Part shown: positions 46,910-59,800 of the stretch, piece after piece
Layout: every line of letters begins with the position of its first letter
Position numbering within the stretch: position 1 is the first letter of the stretch
DNA from: Globodera rostochiensis
Taxonomy: Eukaryota; Nematoda; Chromadorea; Rhabditida; Heteroderidae
Assembly: GCA_018350325.1 (NCBI GenBank)
Contig: JAEVLN010000013.1
Span: 2,604,124 to 2,668,123, forward strand
Length of the DNA: 64,000 nucleotides
Direction of reading: 5' to 3'
Position numbers and translations under genes: made by a program
The notes under the pieces: model-generated
The model's input: only the letters and a program-made list of their open reading frames with translations
Databases searched by the model: none
What the model was told of the DNA's origin: nothing

Positions 46910-49439
46910 ATGGGTGACCGTTTTGCCGCGTGCGCACAAATGAAGTCGGAATACGTCGTATCGCGCGAGAGTCTTAAGCACAGTGATGAGAACCGTCAGT
47001 CGCGGGAATCCGAATCGCTGGACAGCGCCGCCCAATTAACTATTGCGTCGACAAAAAATGTTAGGGCACGCGGGATGGACCGCCAAAGAGAGCAGAAAAT
47101 GGCGAAGGCGAGAGCGCAGTATCGGCAAAAAATAGTGAAAATATGCCCTTCGGTGCTTTTTGCTGACGGAAGTCGAAAATGCAAATACGGCGAGAAGTGC
47201 GAGGCGGAGCATTCCTTGGAAGAGTACTGGGCCAAGAAGCCAGCGGACATCGGCAAGTTTTGTTGAAGGTTGGATTCCTTCCCCACAAAGCAGTAGACTC
47301 TTAATTTGAGATGAGCTGCAGGATCATTTTGGTTCCATTAGATGCCATGTCCAGTCTCATCTCGAGTGGTTTCATTGGTCTTATTTCAAGGTCCGTCTTG
47401 TGTTCTGTTCGACAAAATGGGGAAGTGTCCCTTCTCGTTGGGTTGTTGCTTCGCCCGAGCTCATACAAATGAAGGCGACCTGAGCCAAATTACCAAAGAG
47501 CCCGACCAGAATTGGCGGTCCGTGGTCAATGCGCAAACTTTGCCGCTGCAACAGCAGCTCAGAAGACGCGCCTACGACTTCACTCGGTTTGCGCGCCAAA
47601 GCCTCCAACTTAAGCGTGTTTACAAAGTGCATTCTCCTGACGGAATTGGGCTAACCTGACTTATAATGGGCTAGTGAGTGGTCTTTGCCCGTTACTGCAC
47701 GCCTCTCCTCTACATCACATTTTTATGCATTCAAAAACAAATTCCTTCCCAAGCAATTTTTTTTTATTAATTAGCCGGCGAGGAAATGGGCGGCTTGCTT
47801 GGCATGGGACGTACGTTCACTGTCAATGTTCCTTCACAGGTCCGAAAGTGCCGTTCGTGAATCGGTTGACTCTTTGGTGGGTGGCATGGAGCGAGAAGTG
47901 CCAAAGTGGGACATGCGTACACTTCGCGGCAAACGGTACTTGGCTCCTCTCACGACGGTTGGTAATTTGCCCTTCCGACGTCTGTGCGTTGAGTTGGGCG
48001 CGGAGGTCACTTGCGGAGAGATGGCAATGGCCACACATTTGCTGCAAGTCGGCCGCTTTTGGCCAAAGCGACCTTTTGATTCTTTCCTTCCTTCAGGGCC
48101 TCCCTTCCGAACTTTCGCTGCTGAAAAGACATCCATCGGAGAAAATTTTTGGCGTTCAGTTGGCGGGTGCGGCGCTTCTGAAAATTAATATTGAGCACTA
48201 CATATTTTAAGGAGGCTATCCCGATTCCATGAGCAAAGCAGTTCAACTGGTCACCGACAATTTCAGTGTTGATTTTGTTGATCTGAATTTGGTTTATCCG
48301 TCGTCCGTTCAATCAAATTTTTGTTTTAAGGGCTGTCCTTTGGACAGTGTCAATGAGAAGGGCGCGGGCTGTTCCTTGGCGAACAAATCCAACAAATTGG
48401 TCAGTGTTTTGCAATGTATGCAAAAGAGTGCCGGAGGAGTGCCGTTGTCAGTGAAAATGCGCTACGGAATGAAGGAAGGCGAACATACAGCTCACTATAC
48501 GATGGGAACAATTGCCGAAAAGAGTCCTCCTCAGATGGTGACCCTTCATCCACGGTCGAGGTGGGTCCCGAAGAGGAGAACGGACACAATTTTTCTGATG
48601 GTTTGATTCGACACAAATGCGAATCCGAATCCGAATCCCATTTAGGGTGGGGGCTGGCTGCTTTTGGGTTCTTCTTCTTCCACTTTTGTTGGGGGTGAAT
48701 ATTCTTTACCTTATCAGGGAACAGCGCTATACAAAGGCGGCGGAATGGCCTTACGTACTGGAATGCGAACGGCGAATTAACGGACGCTTCCCGTTTTTTG
48801 TGTGCGGCGATGTAATGGATTATGAGGAGTATTATCAGGTGCAAAGCACTTAAAAGCAAACAAATCTTTCTGTTCATTTTTGAGCGCCTCGAAGAATATC
48901 CTATCGATGGCATAATGATCGGGAGGGCGGCACTGATAAAGCCTTGGATTTTTACGGAGATCGACGAGCGCCGACGTTGGGACATCACTTCTTTGGAAAG
49001 ATTCGAATTTATCAGAAAGTCGGCTTTCAATGAGAAACCGAAGCGGCGCTTTCCCTCCCACTTCCGTTTAGATTTGTCAACTACGGCCTTGAGAATTGGG
49101 GCAGCGACGTCGTCGGCGTGGAGAACACTCGCCGTTATCTTCTCGAGTGGCTTTCCTTTCAGCACCGGTACATCCCCGTTGGACTGTTGGAGGTTCTGCC
49201 CCAGCAGATAAACCATCGGCCCCCGTTGTACCGGGGCAGAGATGAGCTCGAGTCGCTTCTCTCCAGGTACCGATAAAGCGGTAGTTATTTTAGATCCACT
49301 TCAGTACAAATTCCTTAACTAATTCTGATAAATTTTTAGCCCGGCCAGTTCAGACTGGATACGGATCAGCGAAATGTTGCTTGGAAAGGTTCCCGAAGGG
49401 TTCCTCTTCGTGCCAAAACATAATGCCAATGCCTTCTGA
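46910..49439 (+). CDS. dus3l: tRNA-dihydrouridine(47) synthase, DUS3L type
   Basis: An FMN enzyme reducing uridine 47 of tRNAs. The first exon is 46,910-47,252. The N-terminus carries two CCCH zinc fingers: [20 protein letters not shown]...EH and [22 protein letters not shown]. The TIM barrel follows: [61 protein letters not shown] with the catalytic cysteine in [66 protein letters not shown], then [19 protein letters not shown] and PKHNANAF at the end. The intron 47,253-47,390 is GC-AG with donor GCAAGT. This is a full-length, confident call. Confidence 0.94.
47253..47390 (+). other. GC-AG intron in dus3l
   Basis: The donor is G|GCAAGT, the classical strong GC donor; the acceptor is ATTTCAAG. 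Splicing joins KPADIG to [13 protein letters not shown] between the two zinc fingers in phase. Reading on without it meets TGA after two codons. Confidence 0.85.
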
Positions 49440-49667
49440 TATGAACAGAATTAACAAATAGAACCTGCGCAATTCCCTTTCTTTTAATGTGCTTTATTGC
49501 AATTGTTGCACGACTATTTATTTATTGATAAATAGAGCATATTCAAAATTGAAAGACATGTTTAGTTAGAGATCGGACAACTACGCCAAACAAATTTTGG
49601 AATTCAAATTTCTTTTGTGCAAATTTTGTATTTGTCCGCTTCTAGTTTTAAGTGAGCCTTTATCTTC

Positions 49668-52358
49668 TCAAAACTCCAATTTGATCTCACTTTTGGTCAT
49701 CTTTCCAAGTCCACCTTTCAAAGAAGAAGTGCTCTTCGGTCTGTTGTCCGCTGAAGTTGTCGCTGAGTCGCACCCTTGTTGGTTTCCCCCGCGTTTTGGT
49801 GTCGTCCCAGTCCCAATTTTCTTCAAGTTCGAGAGCGACTTCATCATATTTCCAATACGTTTCTTTGTGAAAGAGAAGCGGCAACCGTTCGAAACGTTAT
49901 CTGCAATTAGAAACATAGATGCGCAAGGGGGGGGGGTTGGCTTGAGCGATGCGAAGTTGACATTAGAGCGCCGGCGCTCAAATGGCAGGCCAACTGAGCA
50001 CCCACTGTGTTTTTTCGCGCGATTTTCCAATTACTTTTTAGGCGAGGGGCGGGTGGGTCGGCGGTGCCGATAGGCGCCGTCGAGAAAATTTTGGAATTTT
50101 TGACTCAATTTGTTAAGAAAAATTGGTCCAAAAACTACATTTGCGATGTTTTTTCTCTTTTTATTTTTCCTACGCTGGGAAAATTTTTTTTTCAAAATTT
50201 TGGAATTTGGTGCGAAGTTGTTACAGCGGGGAGTGGTCGAGTGCGGCGATGGGGGGGGGGGTCTGACCCCCCCCCCCCCTTGCGCATCTATGATTAGAAA
50301 TTCATGCCCCTTCCATTCCCTAGACCGACTATTAAAAACCAAACATCGCGGTCTGTGAGTGTCTTCTTCTCATCGAACTGCTTGCCTTTCTCTATGCCAT
50401 ACCTTTCAGCGAAGATGCGTCACGAGAGGTCGGTTTAAAATCCGCAAGTTGGTCGACGATGCGTTTGCCGTTCAGCCGTGCAATTTGGTCAAAAATATCA
50501 TCGCGATCGGTCTGCTCGTCGAGAATGGTCACATCAGACAGGCAAAAATTTGTTGATTCGGTTCCGAAAGATGAGTTAACGCCCCCACTCGTGCAAGTCA
50601 CATCAGCAAATTGCTTTGTCGGAAGGTCGTCAAACTCTGACAAAATTCAGAAATCATTATCGATATAATTAAGACAATTATTTCCCTGGTCCACGCGCTC
50701 ACTCACTTTTGCCCTCTTTGGCCAAAATATGACAGACGTTCTCCAAATCGTCGTTCAGCTGATTTACCAGCTCCGGAATATTCATCTCACAAGCGAGTTC
50801 CAAGGCGAGTCTTTAACGAGGATTGAATTTCCTCTTTCATTTTGAAAAAAACCTGTAGAATTTCGCCGAGTTTTCATAATCCCCCAATAGGGCGTAGGCA
50901 TTGCCGATATTGCTGTACGACCGTCGGACGGATGACTGATCACCAAGTTCTTTAGCCAATTCAATTCGCTGCGCATTTACTCGGATATCGAACAAAAAAG
51001 AAATGAATAAAAGGACCTTTTCGTGCTGTTCAATAGAAAGTTCGTACTCTCCCAAATAAAAGTACGCATTGCCCAGATTTCCGAGACCCAAACCGCACAA
51101 AACGCGGTCCTGACGCTCTCTAGCGATAGCCAAATGCATTCTGAAGAAAAACTATTTAAAGAATCTAAGAAAAAAAGAACATTCGAAAATCACTTTCACT
51201 CACTCAAAACATTCCACCGACCGCTCCAAATACTTGGTCAACTGTTCCTCATCATAAGACTCAGCGACTCCTCGAGTTGCACAATGCAAATGAGCGAGCT
51301 GAACAGAAAGAAATGAAAAAAGAGTTACAAATCATTACCCCAAGACTGTAAAGCCCGCGACATTCGAGCGACTAAACGCAAAAATTACATTTACTTAACG
51401 CGTTTAAAACATAAATCACCTTGTCTCCAATCTTTTTCGCGAAATTCACCACATTATTTGCACAATCAATAGCATTATCGAAGTCGAGCAATCTGATGAT
51501 AAGTCCAAGTTTAACGAAACGGGTGAATTTCTTAAGCAAATTTACAAAGTGTAAGTGGCAGACAAATTAGACCAAGCCTTCGCTTGTTGCAATTCATCTC
51601 TTTGTATCCTAAAAAGTCGTCCTTTTCCATAAATGACGTTAATTATATTCTCTTTTTTACCTCGAAGCATAAAGGTCAGACATGTGATGAAGCCTTGAGG
51701 GGTGGGATAGAACAGAATGACAATGAATTCGACGGAAAAGCCCATTACCTTGCCTTCTCATAATCCCCGCGGGCGTAATACGCGTTCCCCTGTGGGTGTA
51801 CAAAGGTTTTGTAAGTATCAACCAACAATCAAGGGCGTAGCCAGACCTGGTTAGTTGAGGGGCCAACTCAAAACGTTTTTAGGAGTGTATTTGTAGAAAA
51901 TGCAAAACGTTTAGGAGCATACGCACTTCCAAAACAGCCTCCAAATTATACTTTGACCACCCCCACACCCAACCAGATGGACGATATACGGTCCAAGACT
52001 CGCCAGTCCTTGAACACGTATGTTTTATGTTTCGGATGCCGGGAGTTTTTGACTCCGGAAACATTCCGAATGACGGAAAATAAAAAAATCCAAATTTATA
52101 AAAAAAAAACAATTTCGGGTAGGTGCCCCGCCCCGCCCCGCTGGCTTCGCCCTCGCCGACGACCATACCAATTGCGAGTGGAGTGAGGATTGCAGCGCCA
52201 AATCCTCCGAATCGCACTGGAGGGCCCTCTCAAGCGCTTTTATGCCTAAATACGCAAACAATTCGAAAAAATGCAATGAACGAACCGTTCCCCGCATCGC
52301 CCTCTCTAAGAGACCTTTCACCCTCACTGGCGATTAATCTGCACTCCTCGGGGGTCAT
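49668..52358 (-). CDS. ags-3: TPR-GoLoco protein, AGS-3/LGN/Pins family
   Basis: A regulator that holds G-alpha(i/o)-GDP, with roles in spindle positioning or G-protein signalling. It starts MTPEECRLIASEGERSLREG (52,358) and is followed by IKALERALQCDSEDLALQSS, matching the family's first TPR. Later TPRs include QGNAYYARGDYEKAR, LGNLGNAYFYLGEYELSIEQ and SYSNIGNAYALLGDYENSAKFY. One GoLoco motif is clear: DDIFDQIARLNGKRIVDQLAD (about 50,470-50,540). The last exon (49,900-49,668) is polar and basic, ending KSEIKLEF. LGN proteins have several GoLoco motifs; only one is seen here. The last intron carries a MITE. About a dozen exons, boundaries partly approximate. Confidence 0.85.
49914..50292. mobile_element. 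hAT-like MITE in the last ags-3 intron
   Basis: The 379-bp element begins CATAGATGCGCAAGGGGGG and ends CCCCCCTTGCGCATCTATG. Its flanks are identical 8-mers ATTAGAAA (49,906-49,913 and 50,293-50,300). One GC core (GGCGGTGCCGATAGGCGCC, about 50,062-50,080) lies inside. On the gene strand the duplicated TTTCTAAT is part of the intron's acceptor TTTCTAATTGCAG, so insertion copied the pyrimidine tract without destroying the site. Confidence 0.85.
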
Positions 52359-52681
52359 TTCATGCAATTAATCAAAAGCACTTTGCCTTTTAAACAAAAA
52401 GATACACACACAAAGTAAAGAGTGCCCCCACAAACTCACGAGAAATAATAAAAAGCGAGCAAATGAATTTAATGAATAATAAATAATAACTAAATAGCCA
52501 AAACTTCTGAAGAAAGTGAGATCGACCAAATCTTTAAGCTGATCAAAAGAAAGGAATCGTCCAAATTCATTCATTCTCCCAATTAACTTTGGTCTCGACG
52601 TTTACATGATCGAGCGAAAATGATCATCATCTGAAATCAATGAGTTGAAGCAAATAAAAGTATTCGGAAAGCATCCAAATA

Positions 52682-53835
52682 TTAACCGATGGTCGCGTAA
52701 ATTGCGCCCTCATTGCTCAAGATGACCAAGTCGGTGCTGCAACTCGCGTTAAGGCCCAACGCACTTTTGATCACTTCCTTGTGAACTCCCGCTATTTGAA
52801 CATCCAAATTAGAAAATGTAATTATAGTAAAAAGAAACCTTCGCCAATCGCATTGTGTTTAATGAACTCATAAATCTAAAATTATCTCCGACCACTCACA
52901 GTTCGAAGGAGGCGGTGTAAATGTTTACCCGTTGCTGTTGGGGCGTCCAATGCGACGGCGCGTTCAAATTTTGGTAATTCATTTGCGGTTTAATTGCAGA
53001 CAATTGAGTGGGTCCACTCATTTTTCTGTTCGGAGTCGCCAAAGTTCCCCCAAGAGAATGTGCCATCGATGCGCCAGCATTTTGTGCGGACGTTTTGCCG
53101 TGGAAGACGGTGTCGTTTTCAACAATTCCGAGCGAATATTCCGGCAAATTCTAAATTTGATTAGTTAAAAGAATAAGAAAAAACGGAATGCCTTTTCAAA
53201 GTAAATTTTAGCAAGTTTGCACTCCAAATTGTAAACAGCGATTTCCTCCATTTCAACTGAATGAATCGTTTAACACTTTAAACAAAACATTTGATAAAAA
53301 CCTTCACGAATATTGAAGCAGACGACACTCAGTCGATTGTTAAATAATCGAAGCTTCCCAATTACGTGCACTAATTGGCCAATTGCAAAAACTTCTTCTT
53401 TTACGCGATGCTTTTAAGGAATGTTCGGTTGGTAATGAAAAAGAATTGACTCAGTGAAAGAACCAAGTCGGCCGTCGTATAGCGAATGACCGAAAATCGC
53501 TTTGCGATTCGAACGTCGGTAGCCAAAGCATCGCACAATTCGTAAGTTGTGCATTGGTCGACGCCCGACGAAACATTGGCAACTTTTCCCATCAATTGAA
53601 CCTTAAATTCGAATAATAAAGCAAAATTGAAAGAATGATAAAAAAAGACCGTGTTAAAAGAATAATTTCCAAGAGCATATTTCTCTTCATCACCAGACAT
53701 GTTAATAAGCACATCGATTGCAGCGGGAAGGGGAATTTTGTCATAAATATTCTTTTGAACTTGTGAAGCAGCAAATTCCTGTTCGCCTTGATCACCCCAA
53801 CCACCGCCGCCGAACTGATCAAACGAAGCATCCAT
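52682..53835 (-). CDS. rpa-2: Replication protein A 32-kDa subunit
   Basis: The RPA2 subunit of the single-strand DNA-binding complex. It starts MDASFDQFGGGGWGDQGEQE, the glycine-rich acidic N-terminus typical of RPA2. The OB fold includes IPLPAAIDVLINMSGDEEKY, VQLMGKVANVSSGVDQCTTY, VIRYTTADL and the later strands around 53,390-53,200. The C-terminal winged helix ends in VIKSALGLNASCSTDLVILS then NEGAIYATIG, as in RPA2 proteins. A linker with NRKMSGPTQL and QMNYQNLNAP separates the domains. The stop is TAA at 52,684-52,682. It is 309 bp after the MoeA stop and 324 bp before ags-3, all on the minus strand. Exon boundaries were not all fixed. Confidence 0.85.
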
Positions 53836-54143
53836 TTTCAGCAAAAATAATTTAAGAGAGAAAACCTTAAGCATTAGGTACAAACAATGGCGGGATATTA
53901 CTGATTTGTGAGTATAGGCTGCCTGACCCAATTATACATAGCTTTGCACATATATAAATTTATTTATTAAAAAATATTTAATTTTTTTTTAAATTGGCGC
54001 ACTGCCGAAAAGTCCGGGAGCCGTTTCCAGCACTTTTGAAGGCTCCATGACAATTCGGCAGTGATCGTTACAGGGATGTGCTCTGTTCTGATCAAATTTA
54101 TGGAAGGGTTCACTAAAGTTGGACCGTTTAATCATTGATCAAT

Positions 54144-56185
54144 TTACAACGGTCCAATAACCAATGCCGTCACTGTCTCCCCCTCCGCCATCGTTTCGCG
54201 CCGTTCATCTCGTGGAGGCAACTCGAGGAGGAGGTTCGCGGAGAGTGCGGAACAGAGGCGGGAGGAGCATTGGCTTCCGCCGATGCATTCGGCGAACGCC
54301 AAGCCGTCGGCAGAGACGGAGGAAAGGCGGACGAGGCGAGCACGGCGATACTCGGGACGGGCGTCGAGAGGGCCAATGGCCTGGGCAATCTGTGCCAATT
54401 TCGAGAGGGAATGTAAAATTGGGGAAATTTCCCTCCCCTCCCCCCTGGGCGGTCGATCTCGATAAGCCCAACCAACCTTAATTGGAATCCGGGCATTGTC
54501 CCATCCAGAGTCCATTCCGGCAATTCGACGCAACTAAAATTATGTACTGATTTATTTTTTTGTCCTCATGTTCGCCGTGTCACTTAATTATTCTATAAAA
54601 GTAAATGCACGTAATTGGGGCAGCACAAAAAGATGGGCCGTGACGAAGGCGGAAACCGGATTCCCGGGGAGGGCGAACACAAATTTTGTTGGGTCGGAAG
54701 GGCGGGCGGAGAGGAGGCGGCCCGAGGCGAAAGTCGTCGGAAGGCCGGGCTTCATGAACACGCGGCCGAAGTGAATGGAAAGGCCGAGATGTTCGGACAA
54801 CACTTCCTTTAGAAGGTCCTTCAGAACGAAAATCGTCAGAAATGAATAGACCAGACTTTGGGTTGACAAAAAACACCCGGGAAAATAAATTTTGATGTCC
54901 AAATGCTTCGGGTTTCTCGCCGACCTTCTCCCCCATCGACACTCCCCCGGTGACCACCAAAACATCCGTCCGAGTCAACGCACGACGGACGATGTCGATC
55001 AGTGAGAAAAGACTGTGGACGAAAACGAAAGTGGGGGCGTTGTGAACGGACAGCACCAACCTGTCGCCGACAACGCCCATGTCAACAGGTCGAAAGCCAT
55101 TTGAGCGCAGGAAAGAAATTAACACGGGCCGATTGGTGTCCATCACAGCTCCGACCCGCCGGGGACGGTCGTCCGAAGAGTAAAAGTCGATGAGCTCATC
55201 GCCCGTGGACAGCACGGACACCGGCACGCTTCTTTCGTAGATGCGAACCTGGAGAGACAAATGGTTTTCTACAAAAAATAATTTATAATTTGTCGAAATA
55301 ACAATTCGTTCGACCGCTCACTTTCTTCGCGCCGCTCAGTGCGATCACTCCAATCTCGGCCGCGTTTAGCACAGTGCCCTTTTTGAGAAGCAATTCCCCC
55401 TTGGCCACATCACTTCCCGGCTCTCTGATCAATTTCATGTATTACCGCCCGATCAATCCACCCATTCCCACCGGATGTCCTGTCCCTCCAGGGGCTCTTT
55501 CCCGATCTCCACCACCAACTCTTCTTCTCCCTAAACATTTAGTCTGCCCACGCTTCATATTATTGCTTTGGTCGGCTTCTCCATTGATGTCCCACCAACC
55601 CTCCCCCCCCCCCACCGCTGACATTGTGCTCCAATACGCGAGTGTCCTCCACTTGCATAACCGCATCAGCCCCCAGGGGGACTTAAAGTCAAATATTGGG
55701 AAGTGGGGAAAGGACAACGCTCACTGACCCCGCGCCCCGGTGGTCACTCGGACGCATTCGCCCACTCCCATCCCTCTGGTGTCGCAATCTGTCCCGGCTG
55801 TGCTCGCCGCGACCACACGCCGAGGCCCAAGCCCATCAGATGCTTAAAACATTAGGCCCAATGTATTATGATCTTTGATCGCCAACCGATGACGGCGTAT
55901 CCGTCTTTGATTGATGCCCTGAAGTCGGGGACGGCTTCCAGGGCATGGACAGATTCGGCAAGAACGGCGCCTGAGAGGGAAATGTATGAAGGGAGCAGCA
56001 CGGCCAAAGGGACCGAGCAGTTCGGGCGCATTAGCCTCTCTTTGCTCAATGTGCCTTAATTTGTCAATTGCATCTTCGAATTGTTCCTGCACAATTTGAC
56101 AGGCCGACGTAATCGGAACAGCCGGCCATGGGCTTTTACGATGGCGATGAATAACGGAGGATGGCCGATGGGACGTGGACGCCAT
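54144..56185 (-). CDS. moc-1: Molybdopterin molybdenumtransferase (MoeA/gephyrin E domain)
   Basis: Inserts molybdate into molybdopterin to give the molybdenum cofactor. It starts [20 protein letters not shown], then [39 protein letters not shown] then GYAV (the MoeA P-x-F-x-x-S-x-x-D-G-Y-A motif), [99 protein letters not shown] and the end VTALVIGPL. The MogA/G domain of full gephyrin is absent, as in stand-alone MoeA proteins. GT-AG introns throughout where examined; boundaries are partly approximate. The gene may head a row with rpa-2 and ags-3. Confidence 0.92.
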
Positions 56186-56828
56186 TGAAGAATTCTCTGC
56201 TGCTTAATTTTTAAGAATTAGGCAAAGTTTTGGGAGGAGCGCTGGCGAAGAGAATTATTTCCTTCCACATAAATATTTGTTACATGGCGACCCGCCGATG
56301 GTCGATCGATGTCCGTCTGTTGTTGTGCATGTTTTATGTACTCCCCCCCCCCAAGTCCGTCTGTTGTTGTGCATGTTTTATGTACTCCCCCCCCCAAGTC
56401 CGTCTGTTGTTGTGCATGCCCCCCCCCCTCATCTTACAAATAGCCCCCCCCTTTAGGTCCAATTTGATAAAACTGAATGATCTCCTCCTCCTCCTTGATG
56501 AAACTGAACACTTCCTCCTTGGGAGATCGTCCATCCTATTCTCCACCACGTGAATTTTTTTACATAAGAGTAAAGGGTCACATTGCCCCCCCCCAAAGCA
56601 CGCCGTTCATTCATTCATTTATTCATTAAATCATTCAATTCATTCATTCTCTCCCCTTCTCGCCACAATTCATCTGCACTATGATTCCACTGCATTGATT
56701 GATTGATTGCCCCCCCCTTCAATTATATATAAGTGTTGCCCCCCCTCCCCCCCCTCCCCCCCCCCCTCCTCGCCCTTCAGTCATTCTCTCACCGGTTCAC
56801 ATCATCAACAGTTCCCCATTCGGCTGCT
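56186..56828. other. Divergent promoter region of moeA and ivd
   Basis: Divergent starts lie 643 bp apart. The region holds C-runs and a triplicated unit at about 56,311-56,425. It should contain both promoters, but no individual element was recognised. Confidence 0.5.
56311..56425. repeat. Three tandem copies of a roughly 45-bp unit
   Basis: GTCCGTCTGTTGTTGTGCATG followed by TTTTATGTACT and a C-run occurs twice in full and a third time in part between the moeA and ivd starts. Confidence 0.8.
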
Positions 56829-59800
56829 ATGCGATCCCTTCCCCTTCATCTCAGTGCCCCCCGGAGAAGCCTTTCTTCCGTATTGCCAAGCACTTCCTCT
56901 CCGCGCTCGCCCCCCTCTCCCTCGCCATGCCCTCCGTTCCTCCTCCGTGCCTCTCTCTCAACTCATTACCCCATCGATGACCAAATGTTCGGTTTGGATG
57001 AGGAACAACGACAGGTGATGACATTGCACAAAAGGTTGGAGAGTTCAGCGTCCCTCTCTCCGTTAGCTCCGCCGTACGGTCTTTCGTCTAGCACAGAGAG
57101 AATTGGCCCCATTTGCCAGCGAAATTGATCGTCTGAACGAGTTCCCAAGGCTTCGAGACTTTTGGCGGTTGCTCGGCCAGAACGGGCTTTTGGGGGTTAC
57201 TGCTCCATCGGAGTACGGCGGGTCGGATCGGACCTACTTTGATCATTGCATTGTGATGGAGGTGGGAGGGGGGGACGGGGGAGGGGGGAGGAGGGAGGTG
57301 GGAGCTGGGAGGGGGGGGAGGGAGGGGGGAGGAGGGAGGGGGGAGGAGGGAGGTGGGAGGGGGGACGGGGGAGGGGGAGGAGGGAGGTGGGAGCTGGGAG
57401 GGGGGAGGAGGGAGGGGGGAGGAGGGAGGTGGGAGAGGGAGGTGGGAGCTGGGAGGGGGGAGGAGGGAGGAGGGAGGGGGGAGGAGGGAGGTGGAGGGGG
57501 GAGGGGGGAGGAGGGAGGAGGGAGGGGGGAGGAGGGAGGTGGGAGGGGGGAGGGGGAGGAGGGAGGGGGGAGGGGGGAGGTGGGAGGGGGGAGGAGGGAG
57601 GTGGGAGGGGGAGGTGGGAGGTGGGAGGGGGGAGGAGGGAGGGGGGAGGAGGGAGGGGGGAGGAGGGAGGGGGAGGAGGGAGGGGGGAGGTGGGAGGGGG
57701 GAGGAGGGAGGGGGAGGAGGGAGGTGGGAGGGGGAGGGGGGAGGGGGGAGGGGGGACGGGGGAGGGGGGACGGGGGAGGAGGGAGGGGGAGGGGGGAGGA
57801 GGGAGGGGGGAGGTGGGAGGTGGGAGGGGGGAGGAGGGAGGTGGGAGGGGGACGGGGGAGGAGGGAGGTGGGAGGTGGGAGGGGGGAGGTGGGAGGGGGG
57901 AGGTGGACGGGGGAGGAGGGAGGGGGGAGGGGGGAGGGGGGACGGGGGAGGAGGGAGGGGGGAGGGGGAGGGGGAGGAGGGAGGTGGGAGGGGGGAGGAG
58001 GGAGGGGGGAGGAGGGAGGGGGGAGAGGGAGGGGGGAGGGGGGGGGAGGGAGGGGGGGGGAGGTGGGAGGGGGGAGGGGGGACGGGGAGGAGGGAGGGGG
58101 GAGGAGGGAGGGGGAGGAGGGAGGTGGGAGGGGGGAGGAGGGGGGGGGAGGAGGGAGGGGGGAGGAGGGAGGGGGGGGGAGGGAGGGGGGGGGAGGTGGG
58201 AGGGGAGGGGGGGGGGAGGGGGGGGGGGAGGGAGGGGGGAGGGGGAAGGAGGGAGGGGGAGGAGGGAGGTGGGAGGGGGGAGGAGGGAGGAGGGAGGGGG
58301 GAGGAGGGAGGGGGAGGAGGAGGTGGGAGGGGGGAGGAGGGAGGGGGGAGGAGGGAGGGGGGAGGAGGGAGGGGGGAGGAGGTGGGAGGGGGGAGGAGGG
58401 AGGGGGGAGGGGGAGGTGGGAGGGGGGAGGGGGGGAGAGGGAGGGGGGAGGGGGGAGGAGGGAGGGGGGAGGAGGGAGGAGGGAGGAGGGAGGGGGAGGA
58501 GGGAGGGGGGAGGAGGGAGGTGGGAGGGGGGAGGAGGGAGGGGGGAGGGGGGAGGGGGAGGAGGGAGGTGGGAGGGAGGAGGGAGGGGGGAGGGGGGAGG
58601 AGGGAGGGGGGAGGGGGAGGAGGGAGGAGGGAGGGGGGAGGAGGGAGGTGGGAGGGGGGAGGAGGGAGCTGGGGGGGGGAGGTGGGAGGGGGGAGGAGGG
58701 AGGGGGGAGGAGGGAGGTGGGAGGGGGGAGGGGGACGGGGGAGGAGGGAGGTGGGAGGGGGGAGGTGGGAGGAGGGAGGTGGGAGGGAGGAGGAGGAGGG
58801 AGGGGGGAGGGGGGAGGAGGGAGGGGGGAGGAGGGAGGAGGGAGGAGGGAGAGGGAGGGGGGACGGGGGAGGAGGGAGGTGGGAGGGGGGAGGAGGGAGC
58901 TGGGAGGTGGAGGGGGGAGGAGGGAGGGGGGAGGAGGGAGGGGGGAGGGGGGAGGAGGGAGAGGGGAGGGGGGGGGGAGGAGGGAGGTGGGAGGGGGGAC
59001 GGGGGAGGAGGGAGGGGGGACGGGGGGCGGGGGAGGTGGGAGGGGGGAGGTGGGAGGAGGGAGGTGGGAGGGGGGAGGGAGGAGGAGGGGGAGGAGGGAG
59101 GGGGGAGGAGGGAGGTGGGAGGGGGGAGGAGGGAGGTGGGAGGGGGAGGAGGGAGGTGGGAGGGGGGAGGGGGGAGGTGGGAGGGGGGAGGAGGGAGGGG
59201 GGAGAGGGAGGTGGGAGGGGGGAGGGGGGGGGGAGGGAGGGGGGGGAGGTGGGAGGGGGGAGGGGGGGGAGGGGGGGGGAGGAGGGAGGTGGGACGGGGG
59301 AGGAGGGAGGGGGGAGGAGGGAGTGGGACGGGGGGAGGAGGGAGGTGGGAGGGGGGAGGAGGGAGGGGGGAGGAGGGAGGAGGAGGTGGGAGGGGGGACG
59401 GGGGAGGAGGGAGGAGGGAGGGGGGAGGGGGGACGGGGGAGGGGGAGGAGGGAGGTGGGAGGGGGGAGGAGGGAGGTGGGAGGGGGGAGGAGGGAGGGGG
59501 AGGGGGGTGGGAGGGAGGGGGGGGAGGTGGGAGGGGGGAGGGGGGGGGGAGGGGGGGGGAGGAGGGAGGTGGGAGGGGGGAGGAGGGAGGGGGGAGGAGG
59601 GAGGTGGGAGGGGGGAGAGGGAGGTGGGAGGTGGGAGGGGGGAGGAGGGAGGGGGGAGGAGGGAGGTGGAGGGGGGGGGGGGAGGAGGGAGGAGGGAGGG
59701 GGGAGGGGGGACGGGGGAGGAGGGACCGGGGAGGGGGACGGGGGAGGAGGGACGGGGGAGGAGGGAGGGGGGAGGTGGGAGGTGGGAGGGGGGAGAGGGA

